Origin: Dyadobacter chenhuakuii
GTDB taxonomy: Bacteria > Bacteroidota > Bacteroidia > Cytophagales > Spirosomataceae
Reading direction: 5' to 3'
Length of the DNA stretch: 64,000 nucleotides
Assembly: GCF_023821985.2 (NCBI RefSeq)
Contig: NZ_CP098805.1
Coordinates: 1-64,000, forward strand
In this document: positions 9,515 through 18,672 of the stretch, in pieces
Numbering within the stretch: the stretch's first letter is position 1
Layout of the letters: the number at the start of each line of letters is the position of its first letter
The notes under the pieces: generated by a model
What the model saw: only the letters and a program-made list of their open reading frames with translations
The model's database searches: none
Told to the model about the DNA's origin: nothing
Program-made: the position numbers and the translations under genes

Positions 9515-9885
9515 AAGGTATCTTCAAGCAATTCTATGCACTTATCGATCTCTTGTATATATCTTTCAACTGAGTCTTTCAGTTCGGCGATTCCGCTTGT
9601 TGGTGTCAGTTTACTAGTGACAATTTTAGCGAAACTTTTAGACTTATTAAAGTCTTTTTCCAAACTAGTGTATTTTTTCTTTATTTCTTTTGCTTCTTCC
9701 TTGAGTTGGTTATTCGATGCACGCAGTTCCGCATTTTCGCGTTGCAGCTCTGATATTGACCAGTTTAGTTTCTCTTTAATGTTGATCAGGAACTCGAGTT
9801 TTTTCTCAAGGTCGGTCAACTTATGCTCAATGATGCGCTCGATGCTCCTTTCCATTTTTTTGGCCTTAATAATGCTGTCAACCAA
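9511..9885 (-). CDS. Coiled-coil protein upstream of zapA
   Basis: A 124-residue, highly charged protein predicted by eye to be one long coiled coil (about residues 10-85, with heptad-like runs such as LEKKLEFLINIKEKL and LQRENAELRASNNQLKEE) followed by a short Ser/Thr/Pro-containing hinge and a second helix. It has no signal peptide or membrane segment. It starts five bases after pheT and overlaps zapA by four bases, so it is probably made together with ZapA. By size and composition it could be a ZapB-like division-ring partner, but this is inferred from position and coiled-coil character only. Confidence 0.7.
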   Translation of the reverse strand: MVDSIIKAKKMERSIERIIEHKLTDLEKKLEFLINIKEKLNWSISELQRENAELRASNNQLKEEAKEIKKKYTSLEKDFNKSKSFAKIVTSKLTPTSGIAELKDSVERYIQEIDKCIELLEDTL

Positions 9886-9890
9886 AACTC

Positions 9891-12320
9891 TTATTTCCTT
9901 ATCACGGCCTCAAATTCCCTTTCGTAAGCAGAAATCAACCGCTGCATGGTTTTGTCAATCACTTTGTCGGTCAATGTTTGCTGATCGTCCTGTAAAATAA
10001 AGCTCACGGAATACGATTTCTTACCTTCCAGATTCGCGCCTTCATACACATCAAACACGTTTACTGCGCGCAAAAGCTGCCTTTCCGTCTTATAGGCGAT
10101 CTGGCGCAACTCGTCAAACGTAATTTTCTTGTCAACCACAACCGAAAGATCCCGGCGCACTTCGGGAAACTTCGGCACTTCTTTGTACTGAACAAACGCA
10201 TCGTATTGTTTGAGCATATAATCCCAATCAAAATCTGCGTAAAAAACAGGCGCCTTAATATCAAGCTTTTTAGCAATAGCCGCTTGGAGTTGTCCAAATG
10301 TGACAACAGGCTTGCGGTTTAATGTTAATGTTGTTCCAAACTTAAAAATCGCCGCATCCGCCTCAGTCCTTTCCACATCCCTGATCTTAACCGCTGATAA
10401 AACCTGCATTACAAAGCCTGCCAGATCATGGAAAACGACTTCGCGCGACTTTTCAAACCAGCTTTCCTGTCCGATGTTGCCCGTCAGGAAAACAGCCAGT
10501 CTTTCTTTCTCCACATATTTTTCGCTGATCTCATTATAGGTTTTACCAAATTCAAAAAGCTTCAAATCCTTTTGGCGGCGGTTGCTATTGTAAGCTATGA
10601 CCTCCAAACCGGAAAAAATCAGCGTCTGACGCATTACGGACAGATCTTCGCTCAGATAATTCAGGATTTTGACCGGATTCCCCTGAATGCTTTCTGCAAT
10701 TGAAATGTGGTAATCAGGTTTTGTCAGCGAATTGTTGATCATTTCGTTGAAACCATTCGCTACCAGCAGTTCAGCAACGCGCAGTTTCAGTTTTTCAGGA
10801 TCGTTAACGGGGAAATCAGACAAGTAATCAGAGCTAAGCGCATCGGAAAGCTCCACTTGGCCAAAACCGTAAATGCGCAGGATTTCCTCGATCACATCGG
10901 CTTCCCTTTGCACGTCTACGCGGTAAGGCGGCACGATAGCAGTAAAGCCAGCTTCGGTTTGGTCCTGAATTTTAATGTCCAGGCCATTCAGAATGTTAGT
11001 AATAAGTGTTTTATCCAATGATTTACCAATCAACCTGTCAATGTTGCGGTAAGTCATTTTCACTTCAAAATCCGCAACCGGATCTGGGTAAATGTCTGTA
11101 ATGTTGGACGAAACGGTGCCGCCTGCAATTTCCTGGATCAGTAATGCTGCCCTTTTCAATGCATACAAAGGCATATTAGGGTCCGTTCCCCGCTCAAAGC
11201 GGAAGGAAGAATCCGTTTTTAATGCAAACCGCTGTGCTGTTTTACGCACCCATACAGGAGAGAAATAGGCAGATTCAAGGAATATGGAAGTGGTTTCACT
11301 AGTGACACCAGAAGTGAGCCCGCCAAAAACCCCGGCAATGCACATAGGCTCCGGATTGCCGCCTGTGCCTGCATTGCAGATCATAAGATCGGAATCCGAA
11401 AGCTTCCTTTCCACGCCATCCAGCGTCACGAATGTTGTCCCGGCCGGAAGGGTGGTAACGATCACCTTGTTGCCGGTAACCTTATCTGCATCAAAAGCAT
11501 GCATGGGCTGGCCCAGCTCATGGCAGATGAAATTTGTAATGTCTACAATGTTATTAATCGAGCGGATTCCGATTGTTGCCAGTCGTTGTTTAAGCCACTC
11601 GGGCGATTCGGCTACCTTCAAACCGGTGATGGTCAGGCCGGCATATCGTGGCGCCGCTTCCGAATTGCGTACTTCGACTTCAAATGGCAGGTTTTCGTTG
11701 TTGATTGCAAAAGCATCAACGGACGGAAGTTTTATATCGCGATTAAAATAGGCTTTCAGATCACGTGCAACCCCATAATGCGATGCAGCGTCTGCACGGT
11801 TAGGCGTAAGGCCGATTTCTATTAAATAATCAGAAGAAATACCAAAATATTCGCTGGCCGGTGTGCCGTTGGGAAGATCGGTGTCCAGCACCAAAATGCC
11901 GTCATGCGACGAGCCGACGCCTAACTCATCTTCTGCGCAGATCATTCCTTCCGACAAAGCGCCTCTGATTTTTGATTTCTTCAAAACCAATGGCTGGTCG
12001 CTTCCCATCGGATATAATGTTGCGCCTACGGTTGCTACCACTACTTTCTGACCGGCAGCCACATTAGCCGCGCCGCAAACAATGGATAATGGATTTTCAC
12101 CACCTACATCAACAGTCGTAAGGCTCAAACGGTCTGCTTCCGGATGTTTTTCGCGGGTAAGCACCTCACCGATCACAACGCCTTGCAGACCTCCTTTGAT
12201 GGATTCAATCTCCTCAATGCTTTCAACTTCCAGTCCGGTTGCGGTCAGTATTTTGCCGATTTCTTCCGGAGATTCTGTTATTTCTATTAATTCTTTAAGC
12301 CACTTATAGGAGATCTTCAT
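9891..12320 (-). CDS. pheT: Phenylalanyl-tRNA synthetase beta subunit
   Basis: The large subunit of the alpha2-beta2 enzyme that charges tRNA-Phe. I place the start at the ATG at 12320, giving MKISYKWLKELI; a longer reading frame to 12347 adds nine residues absent from the family. In order the roughly 809-residue protein shows the N-terminal tRNA-binding OB domain (VVIGEVLTREKHPEADRL), the B3/B4 editing domain (GQPMHAFDADKV), the B5 domain, the catalytic-like core (RFERGTDPN region) and the C-terminal ferredoxin-fold anticodon-binding domain (YKEVPKFPEVRRDLSVV). The alpha subunit gene pheS is not in this window. It heads the operon with the coiled-coil gene, zapA, rny and the MoxR-like gene. 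Confidence 0.96.
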   Translation of the reverse strand: MKISYKWLKELIEITESPEEIGKILTATGLEVESIEEIESIKGGLQGVVIGEVLTREKHPEADRLSLTTVDVGGENPLSIVCGAANVAAGQKVVVATVGATLYPMGSDQPLVLKKSKIRGALSEGMICAEDELGVGSSHDGILVLDTDLPNGTPASEYFGISSDYLIEIGLTPNRADAASHYGVARDLKAYFNRDIKLPSVDAFAINNENLPFEVEVRNSEAAPRYAGLTITGLKVAESPEWLKQRLATIGIRSINNIVDITNFICHELGQPMHAFDADKVTGNKVIVTTLPAGTTFVTLDGVERKLSDSDLMICNAGTGGNPEPMCIAGVFGGLTSGVTSETTSIFLESAYFSPVWVRKTAQRFALKTDSSFRFERGTDPNMPLYALKRAALLIQEIAGGTVSSNITDIYPDPVADFEVKMTYRNIDRLIGKSLDKTLITNILNGLDIKIQDQTEAGFTAIVPPYRVDVQREADVIEEILRIYGFGQVELSDALSSDYLSDFPVNDPEKLKLRVAELLVANGFNEMINNSLTKPDYHISIAESIQGNPVKILNYLSEDLSVMRQTLIFSGLEVIAYNSNRRQKDLKLFEFGKTYNEISEKYVEKERLAVFLTGNIGQESWFEKSREVVFHDLAGFVMQVLSAVKIRDVERTEADAAIFKFGTTLTLNRKPVVTFGQLQAAIAKKLDIKAPVFYADFDWDYMLKQYDAFVQYKEVPKFPEVRRDLSVVVDKKITFDELRQIAYKTERQLLRAVNVFDVYEGANLEGKKSYSVSFILQDDQQTLTDKVIDKTMQRLISAYEREFEAVIRK

Positions 12321-12454
12321 GCGAATGCTTTCAAAAAAGGTTTTCAACCGACATTTAAGCCGAATTACAAAATTAAGGATTTAAGTCGAACAGCGCCGTC
12401 AGACTTGAAATAGTCATTGGTTTTTTTAACAAAACACAAAAAGCGTAAAGCGGC

Positions 12455-13114
12455 TCAATTATGAACAGCCGATTCGAGCTGCTCGCCAGCCAAAATGGCC
12501 ACAGAAAGCGTATTTTCCTGGGGCGGAACGGGGCAGGCGTAACTTTCCTGGTAAACGCAGTAAGGGTTATACGCTTTGTTAAAATCCAGAACAATTACAT
12601 TGTTTTTGATTTCAGAAACGGGATAATCCAGGTAGCGGCCGCCACCATACGTTTCCTTTCCGCTGGTTGCGTCTTTGAAAAGGACGGAGATAACGCTTTC
12701 ATTTTTAAGCAATAACAGCTTCTGCTCCTGGTCGCCAATCTTGAAATTGGCATAACCATACTTCTCATATTTCTCCGACGTCCCGTCCGTGTATTTCACT
12801 ACAACTTCCTTATCATCATTCATATAAGGAGAAATATTGGCCTTGATGCGATAGGTGAGGTCGGGTGCAAAGTAATGCAGGCCGTGGAAGCTTTCTTTGT
12901 CTGCGATGGGAGAGTCCTCGGTGGTGCGGAACTGCTCGTCTTTGGCCGCGCGCTCGTTGAGTATGGTCGTTTTGTATTGCTCGGGGTTGCTGGCGATCTG
13001 ATCTTCGCTGGCTCCATTAAGGCCTCCAATAGAGAAATTTTCGACTACAAAATAGGCCAGGATCGCAATTACCATCGCGATTGTGCTGTACCGGATTACC
13101 TTATTTTTAAACAT
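12455..13114 (-). CDS. DUF1684 domain-containing protein
   Basis: A 219-residue protein with an N-terminal membrane or signal segment (STIAMVIAILAYFVVENF). The C-terminal half has the DUF1684 hallmark YNPYCVYQESYACPVPPQEN followed by L-V-I-A-G-E, and the preceding GGGRYLDYP segment. The family is widespread and uncharacterised. It stands alone between pheT and the CheY gene. A -7 element candidate TAAGTTTG (minus strand, 13142-13149) lies just upstream, without a clear -33 partner. Confidence 0.82.
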   Translation of the reverse strand: MFKNKVIRYSTIAMVIAILAYFVVENFSIGGLNGASEDQIASNPEQYKTTILNERAAKDEQFRTTEDSPIADKESFHGLHYFAPDLTYRIKANISPYMNDDKEVVVKYTDGTSEKYEKYGYANFKIGDQEQKLLLLKNESVISVLFKDATSGKETYGGGRYLDYPVSEIKNNVIVLDFNKAYNPYCVYQESYACPVPPQENTLSVAILAGEQLESAVHN

Positions 13115-13300
13115 GAGACTTCGAAATTTTTGAACGGATCACAAACTTACACCCGAAAGTGTGCTTTGAAAAAGTATAAGATGTTTATTTACTTTTTTAT
13201 GATAATTTTGAATCTTCGCACCGCGCCGGGTTGCGACTTTGGATGAAATATCCCTAAATTGAGCCTGGCTAATTATTAAACACAATACCTGACCCATCAT

Positions 13301-13678
13301 ATGTCATACACCAAGCGAGTACTCATTGCCGAAGACAGCTCAGTTATTCAAAATCTGGCAAGGAAGATTCTGGAATTTCAACATTACGAGATCACTTCTG
13401 TCAAAAACGGAGAGCAGGTTTTGCAGCTTCTTGAAAAAGAGGATTTCGATATTATTTTGCTGGATATCAATATGCCTGTGATGGATGGAATGGAGTGCGC
13501 AAGAAGCATCCGCAAATTGCCTAACGAGAAAAAGGCCAAAACGCCCATCGTTGCCATTACCGGAAACGCCAAAAACTATTCGGAAGAAGACTTTAAACAA
13601 GCAGGATTTGACGATGCGCTGATGAAACCTTTGAATTTTGACCGTCTGGTTGAAGTGGTCGCGCATTTGACAGAATAA
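13301..13678 (+). CDS. Single-domain response regulator (CheY-like)
   Basis: A 125-residue receiver domain with no output domain. The acidic pocket is A-E11-D12, the phosphorylatable Asp is D55 in LLDINMP, the switch Thr is T87 in VAITG, and the conserved Lys is K109 in LMKPLNF. It presumably relays phosphate between a histidine kinase and another protein or regulates by docking. No kinase gene is next to it. It is followed after five bases by a metallo-hydrolase gene, so the two are probably cotranscribed. Confidence 0.92.
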   Translation: MSYTKRVLIAEDSSVIQNLARKILEFQHYEITSVKNGEQVLQLLEKEDFDIILLDINMPVMDGMECARSIRKLPNEKKAKTPIVAITGNAKNYSEEDFKQAGFDDALMKPLNFDRLVEVVAHLTE

Positions 13679-13683
13679 ACCTG

Positions 13684-14445
13684 ATGAGGATTACATTTTT
13701 AGGGACCGGCACATCACAGGGAATACCGGTTATTGCCTGTGAATGTGCCGTTTGCCGATCTGATGACCCGCGCGACAAGCGTTTAAGGACTTCCGTTTGG
13801 ATCCAGGTTGATGGCAGATCTTTCGTTATTGACACCGGTCCCGACTTTCGTCAGCAGATGCTCCGGGCCAATGTAAAGGACCTGGACGCAGCTATTTTTA
13901 CGCATCAGCACAAGGACCACACCGCCGGACTTGACGATATCCGTGCATTCAACCACCGCAGTCAGCGTGATATTCCGCTTTACGGAAGAGAATCTGTTTT
14001 AATGCAGATCCAAAACGAGTTCGCCTACGCTTTTTCTGAGAAAAGATATCCGGGCGTGCCGCACTTTGAGCTTCATAACATTGATAATGAGCCATTTGAT
14101 GTGCAGGGTGTAAAATTTACGCCTATTGAGGCCATGCACCACAAGTTGCCGGTTTACGGCTACCGGGTTGGTGATTTTACTTACATTACCGATGCCAATC
14201 TTATTGCTGAAAAAGAGCAGCAAAAGATCATTGGATCAAAGGTCCTCGTTTTGGATACGCTGCAAAAAGAGCCGCATCTTTCTCATTTTACATTATCCCA
14301 ATCTTTGGAACTGATTGAAAAACTGCAAGTTCCAAAGGCCTATCTGGTGCATATGAGCCATAAACTAGGAAAGCATGCCGATATTGAAAATGAGCTGCCT
14401 GCTCATGTACATCTGGCCTATGACGGCCTAGTGCTGGATTTGTAG
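13684..14445 (+). CDS. MBL-fold metallo-hydrolase, PhnP-like
   Basis: A 253-residue metallo-beta-lactamase-fold hydrolase. It has the opening MRITFLGTGTSQGIP, the metal-binding motif HQHKDH (H74, H76, D78, H79) and later His and Asp residues in EAMHHKLP and ITDANLI. A CECAVC cluster (C19, C21, C24) corresponds to the structural zinc knuckle of PhnP, a cyclic phosphodiesterase, so a phosphodiesterase activity is likely. No phosphonate-degradation genes are nearby, hence the physiological substrate is open. It ends one base from the stop of the convergent DUF819 gene. Confidence 0.85.
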   Translation: MRITFLGTGTSQGIPVIACECAVCRSDDPRDKRLRTSVWIQVDGRSFVIDTGPDFRQQMLRANVKDLDAAIFTHQHKDHTAGLDDIRAFNHRSQRDIPLYGRESVLMQIQNEFAYAFSEKRYPGVPHFELHNIDNEPFDVQGVKFTPIEAMHHKLPVYGYRVGDFTYITDANLIAEKEQQKIIGSKVLVLDTLQKEPHLSHFTLSQSLELIEKLQVPKAYLVHMSHKLGKHADIENELPAHVHLAYDGLVLDL

Positions 14446-14446
14446 G

Positions 14447-15682
14447 TCAGCCCTCACTGATCCATTGCATAACCAGCGCCGTAAGATAACCCCCATAAGT
14501 GCCGATTGCATAGCCCAGAATCGCAAGCAAAACTCCGACTGTTGCCAGTGAGGGGTGAAAGGCAGCAGCTACCACAGACGCCGAAGCCGAACCGCCCACG
14601 TTCGCCTGACTTCCCACCGCCAGAAAAAAGAAAGGGATTTTAAGCCATTTGCAAACCAGCACCAAAATAATCGCATGCGTCAATATCCAGATCAGGCCAA
14701 TAGCAAAAAGTCCGGGATTCCCGGCCACCGCACCCAGATCCATCTGCATTCCGATCGTGGCTACCAGCACATATAGGAACACCGAACCGAGCTTGGAGGC
14801 GCCCACATGTTCCAGTTTTCGGACAGGCGTCAGCGAAAGCGCGATGCCAATGAATGTAGCAATGGTTACCACCCAGAAAAAGGGCGAGGTAAGGCTGTAT
14901 TTATCTAAAAAAGGATAGTTTCTGGACAGATAGGGCGTGATAATGTCTGCCAGAAAGTGGGCTGCTCCCGTGGCACCGAAGCCTGCTGCTCCCAGGAAAA
15001 TATAATCCCGCATGGCAGGCGTGTTCTCGTTGGTTTTGTTTTGTATATCAAGATGTTGCTTTATCAGCTCAATGGGCCGGCTGTCAGCGCCGAGCCAGCG
15101 GTCGATCCTGGCGGCATTTCCTGCGCCGTAAATCAGAAATGCCATCCATAGCTCTGCAACAAGCACATCCACGGCCACCATTTGTGAAAACAGCGCGTCG
15201 CTGGGCTGAAAAACTTCCCTTAATGCAGTCTGGTTAGCCCCGCCGCCGATCCAACTTCCGGCAATGGTGGCAAGCCCGCGCCAAACCGCATCGGCGCCTT
15301 CGCCGGCCACAGTCTGCGGACTGATCAGCCCCACGATCCACAAAGCAAATGGCCCGCCGATCATAATGCCCAGCGTTCCTACCAGCATAGCAATCAACGC
15401 TTTTGGCCCTAACCGGCTCAATGAGCGCCAGTCCATGCCGATCGTAAAAAAGACAAGGCAAGCGGGAAGAAAATATTTGGAAATAACCGGATAAAGCTGC
15501 GAGGTCTGACCATTTACAATGCCAAACGAATTCAGCAGGCCGGGAATAAAATAGCAAAGCAACAGCGGAGGGACTATTGCATAAAACCGCTTCCAGGCAG
15601 CGTTACCATCAGAAGCTGTATAAAAAATAGCAGCTAAAATCAGCATTAACAAACCAAGAACAACTGCGTCGTTTGTAATCAT
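14447..15682 (-). CDS. DUF819 family integral membrane protein
   Basis: A 411-residue polytopic membrane protein with about ten to twelve hydrophobic helices. The segments FTIGMDWRSLSRLGPKAL, AGSWIGGGANQTALREVF and VGSQANVGGSASASVVAAAF are characteristic of the DUF819 (YjcL-type) family, which resembles sodium-dependent carboxylate or keto-acid transporters. The transported substrate is unknown. It is a single gene, divergent from iorA. Confidence 0.85.
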   Translation of the reverse strand: MITNDAVVLGLLMLILAAIFYTASDGNAAWKRFYAIVPPLLLCYFIPGLLNSFGIVNGQTSQLYPVISKYFLPACLVFFTIGMDWRSLSRLGPKALIAMLVGTLGIMIGGPFALWIVGLISPQTVAGEGADAVWRGLATIAGSWIGGGANQTALREVFQPSDALFSQMVAVDVLVAELWMAFLIYGAGNAARIDRWLGADSRPIELIKQHLDIQNKTNENTPAMRDYIFLGAAGFGATGAAHFLADIITPYLSRNYPFLDKYSLTSPFFWVVTIATFIGIALSLTPVRKLEHVGASKLGSVFLYVLVATIGMQMDLGAVAGNPGLFAIGLIWILTHAIILVLVCKWLKIPFFFLAVGSQANVGGSASASVVAAAFHPSLATVGVLLAILGYAIGTYGGYLTALVMQWISEG

Positions 15683-15857
15683 AAATAGGGTCTGGGAAAT
15701 GAAATCGGGTAAAATTAACGTTGTTTTTTGTCCCGACGAAAGTCATTTGTCCGCTTATCACGTAAAACGCTGGTTTTGCGAAATATAAATTTGAAAAAAT
15801 TTCCTTTTTCGTAATTTAGATGGTCATTTTTGCGATTAATGTTAATAATATTTTACT

Positions 15858-16349
15858 ATGGCGATATACAATCTATCACTGAATGGAAAGAAGGTAAAAG
15901 TTGATGTCGAGCCCGATATGCCTTTGCTATGGGTTGTCCGCGATTTTGCCGGGTTAAAAGGCACTAAGTTCGGCTGTGGAATGGCCCTGTGCGGAGCCTG
16001 CACGGTGCATCTGAACGGAGAGCCAACGCGCTCCTGCCAGCTGCCGGTTTCGGGCGTGGGTAAAAATGATAAGATCACCACCATCGAAGGCATCGGAGAT
16101 GGCAAGATGAATGTGCTTCAAAAAGCCTGGATCGAAGAGCAGGTCCCGCAATGTGGTTACTGTCAGTCGGGCCAGATCATGTCTGCCGCGGCGCTTCTCA
16201 AATCCAAACCCAATCCAACAGATGCCGACATTGATGCGGCTATGAGCGGAAACCTATGCCGGTGCGGCACATATGATCGCATCAGGAAAGCCATTCACCG
16301 GGCTGCCGAGGAGATGAAAGTTTCGGAAAACGGCATTGGAAAGCGTTAA
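15858..16349 (+). CDS. (2Fe-2S) subunit of isoquinoline 1-oxidoreductase-type molybdoenzyme
   Basis: A 163-residue small subunit of a xanthine-oxidase-family hydroxylase or aldehyde dehydrogenase. The N-terminal plant-type [2Fe-2S] site uses C40, C45, C48 and C60 ([13 protein letters not shown]), and the second, helical site uses C99, C102, C134 and C136 (QCGYCQSGQ and NLCRCGTYD). It passes electrons from the molybdenum cofactor in the large subunit encoded 35 bases downstream. The true substrate is not readable from sequence. It has no signal peptide and would be exported with its Tat-carrying partner. Confidence 0.93.
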   Translation: MAIYNLSLNGKKVKVDVEPDMPLLWVVRDFAGLKGTKFGCGMALCGACTVHLNGEPTRSCQLPVSGVGKNDKITTIEGIGDGKMNVLQKAWIEEQVPQCGYCQSGQIMSAAALLKSKPNPTDADIDAAMSGNLCRCGTYDRIRKAIHRAAEEMKVSENGIGKR

Positions 16350-16384
16350 CAGGCAACATTCAGTCAACATTAGCTTTAAAGACA

Positions 16385-18547
16385 TTGAAAAATATACAAA
16401 CATCACGACGCGATTTCCTGAAAGCTTCGGGCATCACCACTTTCGGGCTTGCATTAGGCATTTCAGGTTTTACCAGGGACGCATCTTTAAAAAAGATTAC
16501 GCCTGCTGTGCTCCGCCTGGAAATCAATCCCTTCATTATCATTGACACCAACGGCAACATTACCCTTGTTAACCCAAGGCCTGATATGGGCCAGGGCTCA
16601 ACGCAGGCCGTGCCGTCGCTTCTGGCCGAAGAGCTGGAAGTAAGCCTGGAAAAAGTGCTCATCGTGCAAAGTGACGGAATGGGCAAGTATGGCAGCCAGA
16701 CTTCGGGAGGCAGCAGTTCGGTGCGCGAACTATGGTTTCCGATCCGAAAAGCCGGGGCCGCAGCCAGGGAAATGCTTACAACCACTGCCGCCAAAAGGTG
16801 GAATGTGCCTGTTTCGGAATGCCACGCCGAAGATGCCAAGATCGTCCACAAGGCAACAGGCAAAAGCCTGACTTATGGTGAGCTGGCCGATGAAGCCTCC
16901 AAGCTGGAAATTCCTAAAAATCCCAAGCTTAAAGATGCCAGCGATTTCAAGATCATTGGTAAATACAATAAAAGACTCGATGTGCCCGAGCGCGTAAACG
17001 GCAAGGCGGTGTATGGCATCGACGTGGATGTGCCGGGAATGGTGTATGCAAGCATTCTACATTCCCCCATGATCCACGGTAAAGTGGCTTCCATCGATGA
17101 TACGGAAGCAAAAAAGATCAAGGGCGTTTTGCAGGTTATCAAAACCGAAAGGACCATGCCGCACCGCACTTCCGAAGCCGTAGCTGTGGTGGCCACCAAT
17201 TACTGGGCGGCTCTGAAAGGCAAAAAGGCGTTGGTTGTAAAATGGGATAATGGTGATCTGGAAAAATCTTTAAGCACAGCCAATTATTTCGCAGCCACCT
17301 ATGAAGCGGCCAAAAAAGAGGGCATTAACGCTGAGGAGAAAGGCGATTTTACTGCAAAATACGCTTCTGCCCAGGAAAAGCTCGAAGCCAACTATGAGAC
17401 GCCGTTTTTAGCACATGCACCCATAGAGCCTGAAAATGCAATAGCGCATGTCAAGGACGACGGAACAGTGGAAATTTGGGCGCCCGTGCAAGGGCCCGAC
17501 TGGGCATTGCGAGATGTTTGCGGCTATATGAAAGTAAAACCTGAGCAGGTAAAAATCAATGTTACGCTGCTGGGAGGTGCATTCGGCCGGAAAGCATATC
17601 ACGACTTTGTGCTGGAAGCATGCCACATTTCAAAAGTGGTCAAGAAACCCGTTAAGGTGGTCTGGACGCGGGAAGATGATATTTCACAGGGCCCTTACCG
17701 GCCGGGAATGCTCAGTCATATGCAGGGTTTTGTAGAAAATGGCAAAATCACGGGTTTTCATCATCACGCCATTGGTGAATCCATTTCCGGTCAGGTTTTT
17801 GGTGGATTGAAAGAAACCGACGCAGATCCCTGGCTTAGCGGCGAGCTGGCCACAGAAAATAATAAATATCGCTTCGACGGCGCTTCTAAGGTAAGCTGGA
17901 CGCATGTCAAAACCGACATTCCGGTGGTGTGGTGGCGTTCTGTTTATGCGTCAAACTTCGGATGGGGACAGGAGTGCTTTGTGGATGAGCTCGCCCATCT
18001 GGCAAAAAAAGACCCGTTACAAGCCAGAATGGACATTCTTACTGATGACCGCTTTAAGAAAGTGCTTCAAACATTGGCTGAAAAAGCAAATTGGGAAGAA
18101 AAATTGCCTGATGGTTCGGGAAAAGGGCTTGCCGTATTCAGCTCTTTCAGCAGCATTTCCGCATGTTGCATCACAGTTTCCAGGAAAGACCAGGGAGTAA
18201 AGATTGATAAAGTGGTCTCTGTCATCGACTGCGGGCATTATGTAAACCCGGATAACGTGAAAGCGCAAACCGAAGGCAACATTGTCATGGGCATTACGGC
18301 CGCTATCAAAGACGGCATCACATTCACCAATGGCATCAGCGATCAAAACAATTTCCACCAATACAACATCCTGCGCCTCAACGAGATGCCCGCCATCGAC
18401 ATCCACATCATAGACAGCGGCGCAGCACCAGGCGGAGTAGGAGAGCCCGGCCTGCCACCCATCGCCCCGGCCTTGGGCAACGCCGTCTTCGCCGCCACCG
18501 GCAAACGCCTCCGCAAGCTTCCTTTTGATATCGGGAATCTGGGGTAG
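16385..18547 (+). CDS. Molybdopterin-binding large subunit (IorB-type aldehyde/isoquinoline oxidoreductase)
   Basis: A 720-residue catalytic subunit of a periplasmic molybdenum hydroxylase. It begins with a Tat signal (SRRDFLKASGITTFGLALG), which supports the TTG at 16385 as start since no ATG precedes the twin Arg. Family segments include NPRPDMGQGSTQAVP, LLGGAFGRKAYHDFV and, near the end, GGVGEPGLPPIAPAL, where the Glu of GEPGLPP is the expected catalytic base. It pairs with the upstream [2Fe-2S] subunit. No cytochrome c subunit and no XdhC/MocA-type maturation gene is adjacent, so electron acceptor and cofactor maturation are encoded elsewhere. Confidence 0.92.
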   Translation: MKNIQTSRRDFLKASGITTFGLALGISGFTRDASLKKITPAVLRLEINPFIIIDTNGNITLVNPRPDMGQGSTQAVPSLLAEELEVSLEKVLIVQSDGMGKYGSQTSGGSSSVRELWFPIRKAGAAAREMLTTTAAKRWNVPVSECHAEDAKIVHKATGKSLTYGELADEASKLEIPKNPKLKDASDFKIIGKYNKRLDVPERVNGKAVYGIDVDVPGMVYASILHSPMIHGKVASIDDTEAKKIKGVLQVIKTERTMPHRTSEAVAVVATNYWAALKGKKALVVKWDNGDLEKSLSTANYFAATYEAAKKEGINAEEKGDFTAKYASAQEKLEANYETPFLAHAPIEPENAIAHVKDDGTVEIWAPVQGPDWALRDVCGYMKVKPEQVKINVTLLGGAFGRKAYHDFVLEACHISKVVKKPVKVVWTREDDISQGPYRPGMLSHMQGFVENGKITGFHHHAIGESISGQVFGGLKETDADPWLSGELATENNKYRFDGASKVSWTHVKTDIPVVWWRSVYASNFGWGQECFVDELAHLAKKDPLQARMDILTDDRFKKVLQTLAEKANWEEKLPDGSGKGLAVFSSFSSISACCITVSRKDQGVKIDKVVSVIDCGHYVNPDNVKAQTEGNIVMGITAAIKDGITFTNGISDQNNFHQYNILRLNEMPAIDIHIIDSGAAPGGVGEPGLPPIAPALGNAVFAATGKRLRKLPFDIGNLG

Positions 18548-18608
18548 GTAAGCGAAACCCCCGTTTTCTAAGGAGTAATAAACATTAAGATATTATTCGA
18601 ATAACATT

Positions 18609-18656
18609 AAACGCCCGTAGCTAACGTCAGTCGGCTACGGGCGTTTATTTATTTAT
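18609..18656 (+). terminator. Strong intrinsic terminator after the molybdoenzyme operon
   Basis: AAACGCCCGTAGC at 18609-18621 pairs perfectly with GCTACGGGCGTTT at 18634-18646 across a 12-base loop, followed by a T-rich tail. It is nearly symmetrical and can also end the convergent leucine-rich-repeat gene. Confidence 0.85.
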
Positions 18657-18672
18657 AGCTAGGGACAAAAAT

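Noticed and set aside
9371..10000. Plus-strand frame of 209 codons opposite zapA, the coiled-coil gene and pheT
   Set aside because: It is a Ser/Phe-rich shadow of the charged coiled coil on the other strand and crosses three real genes.
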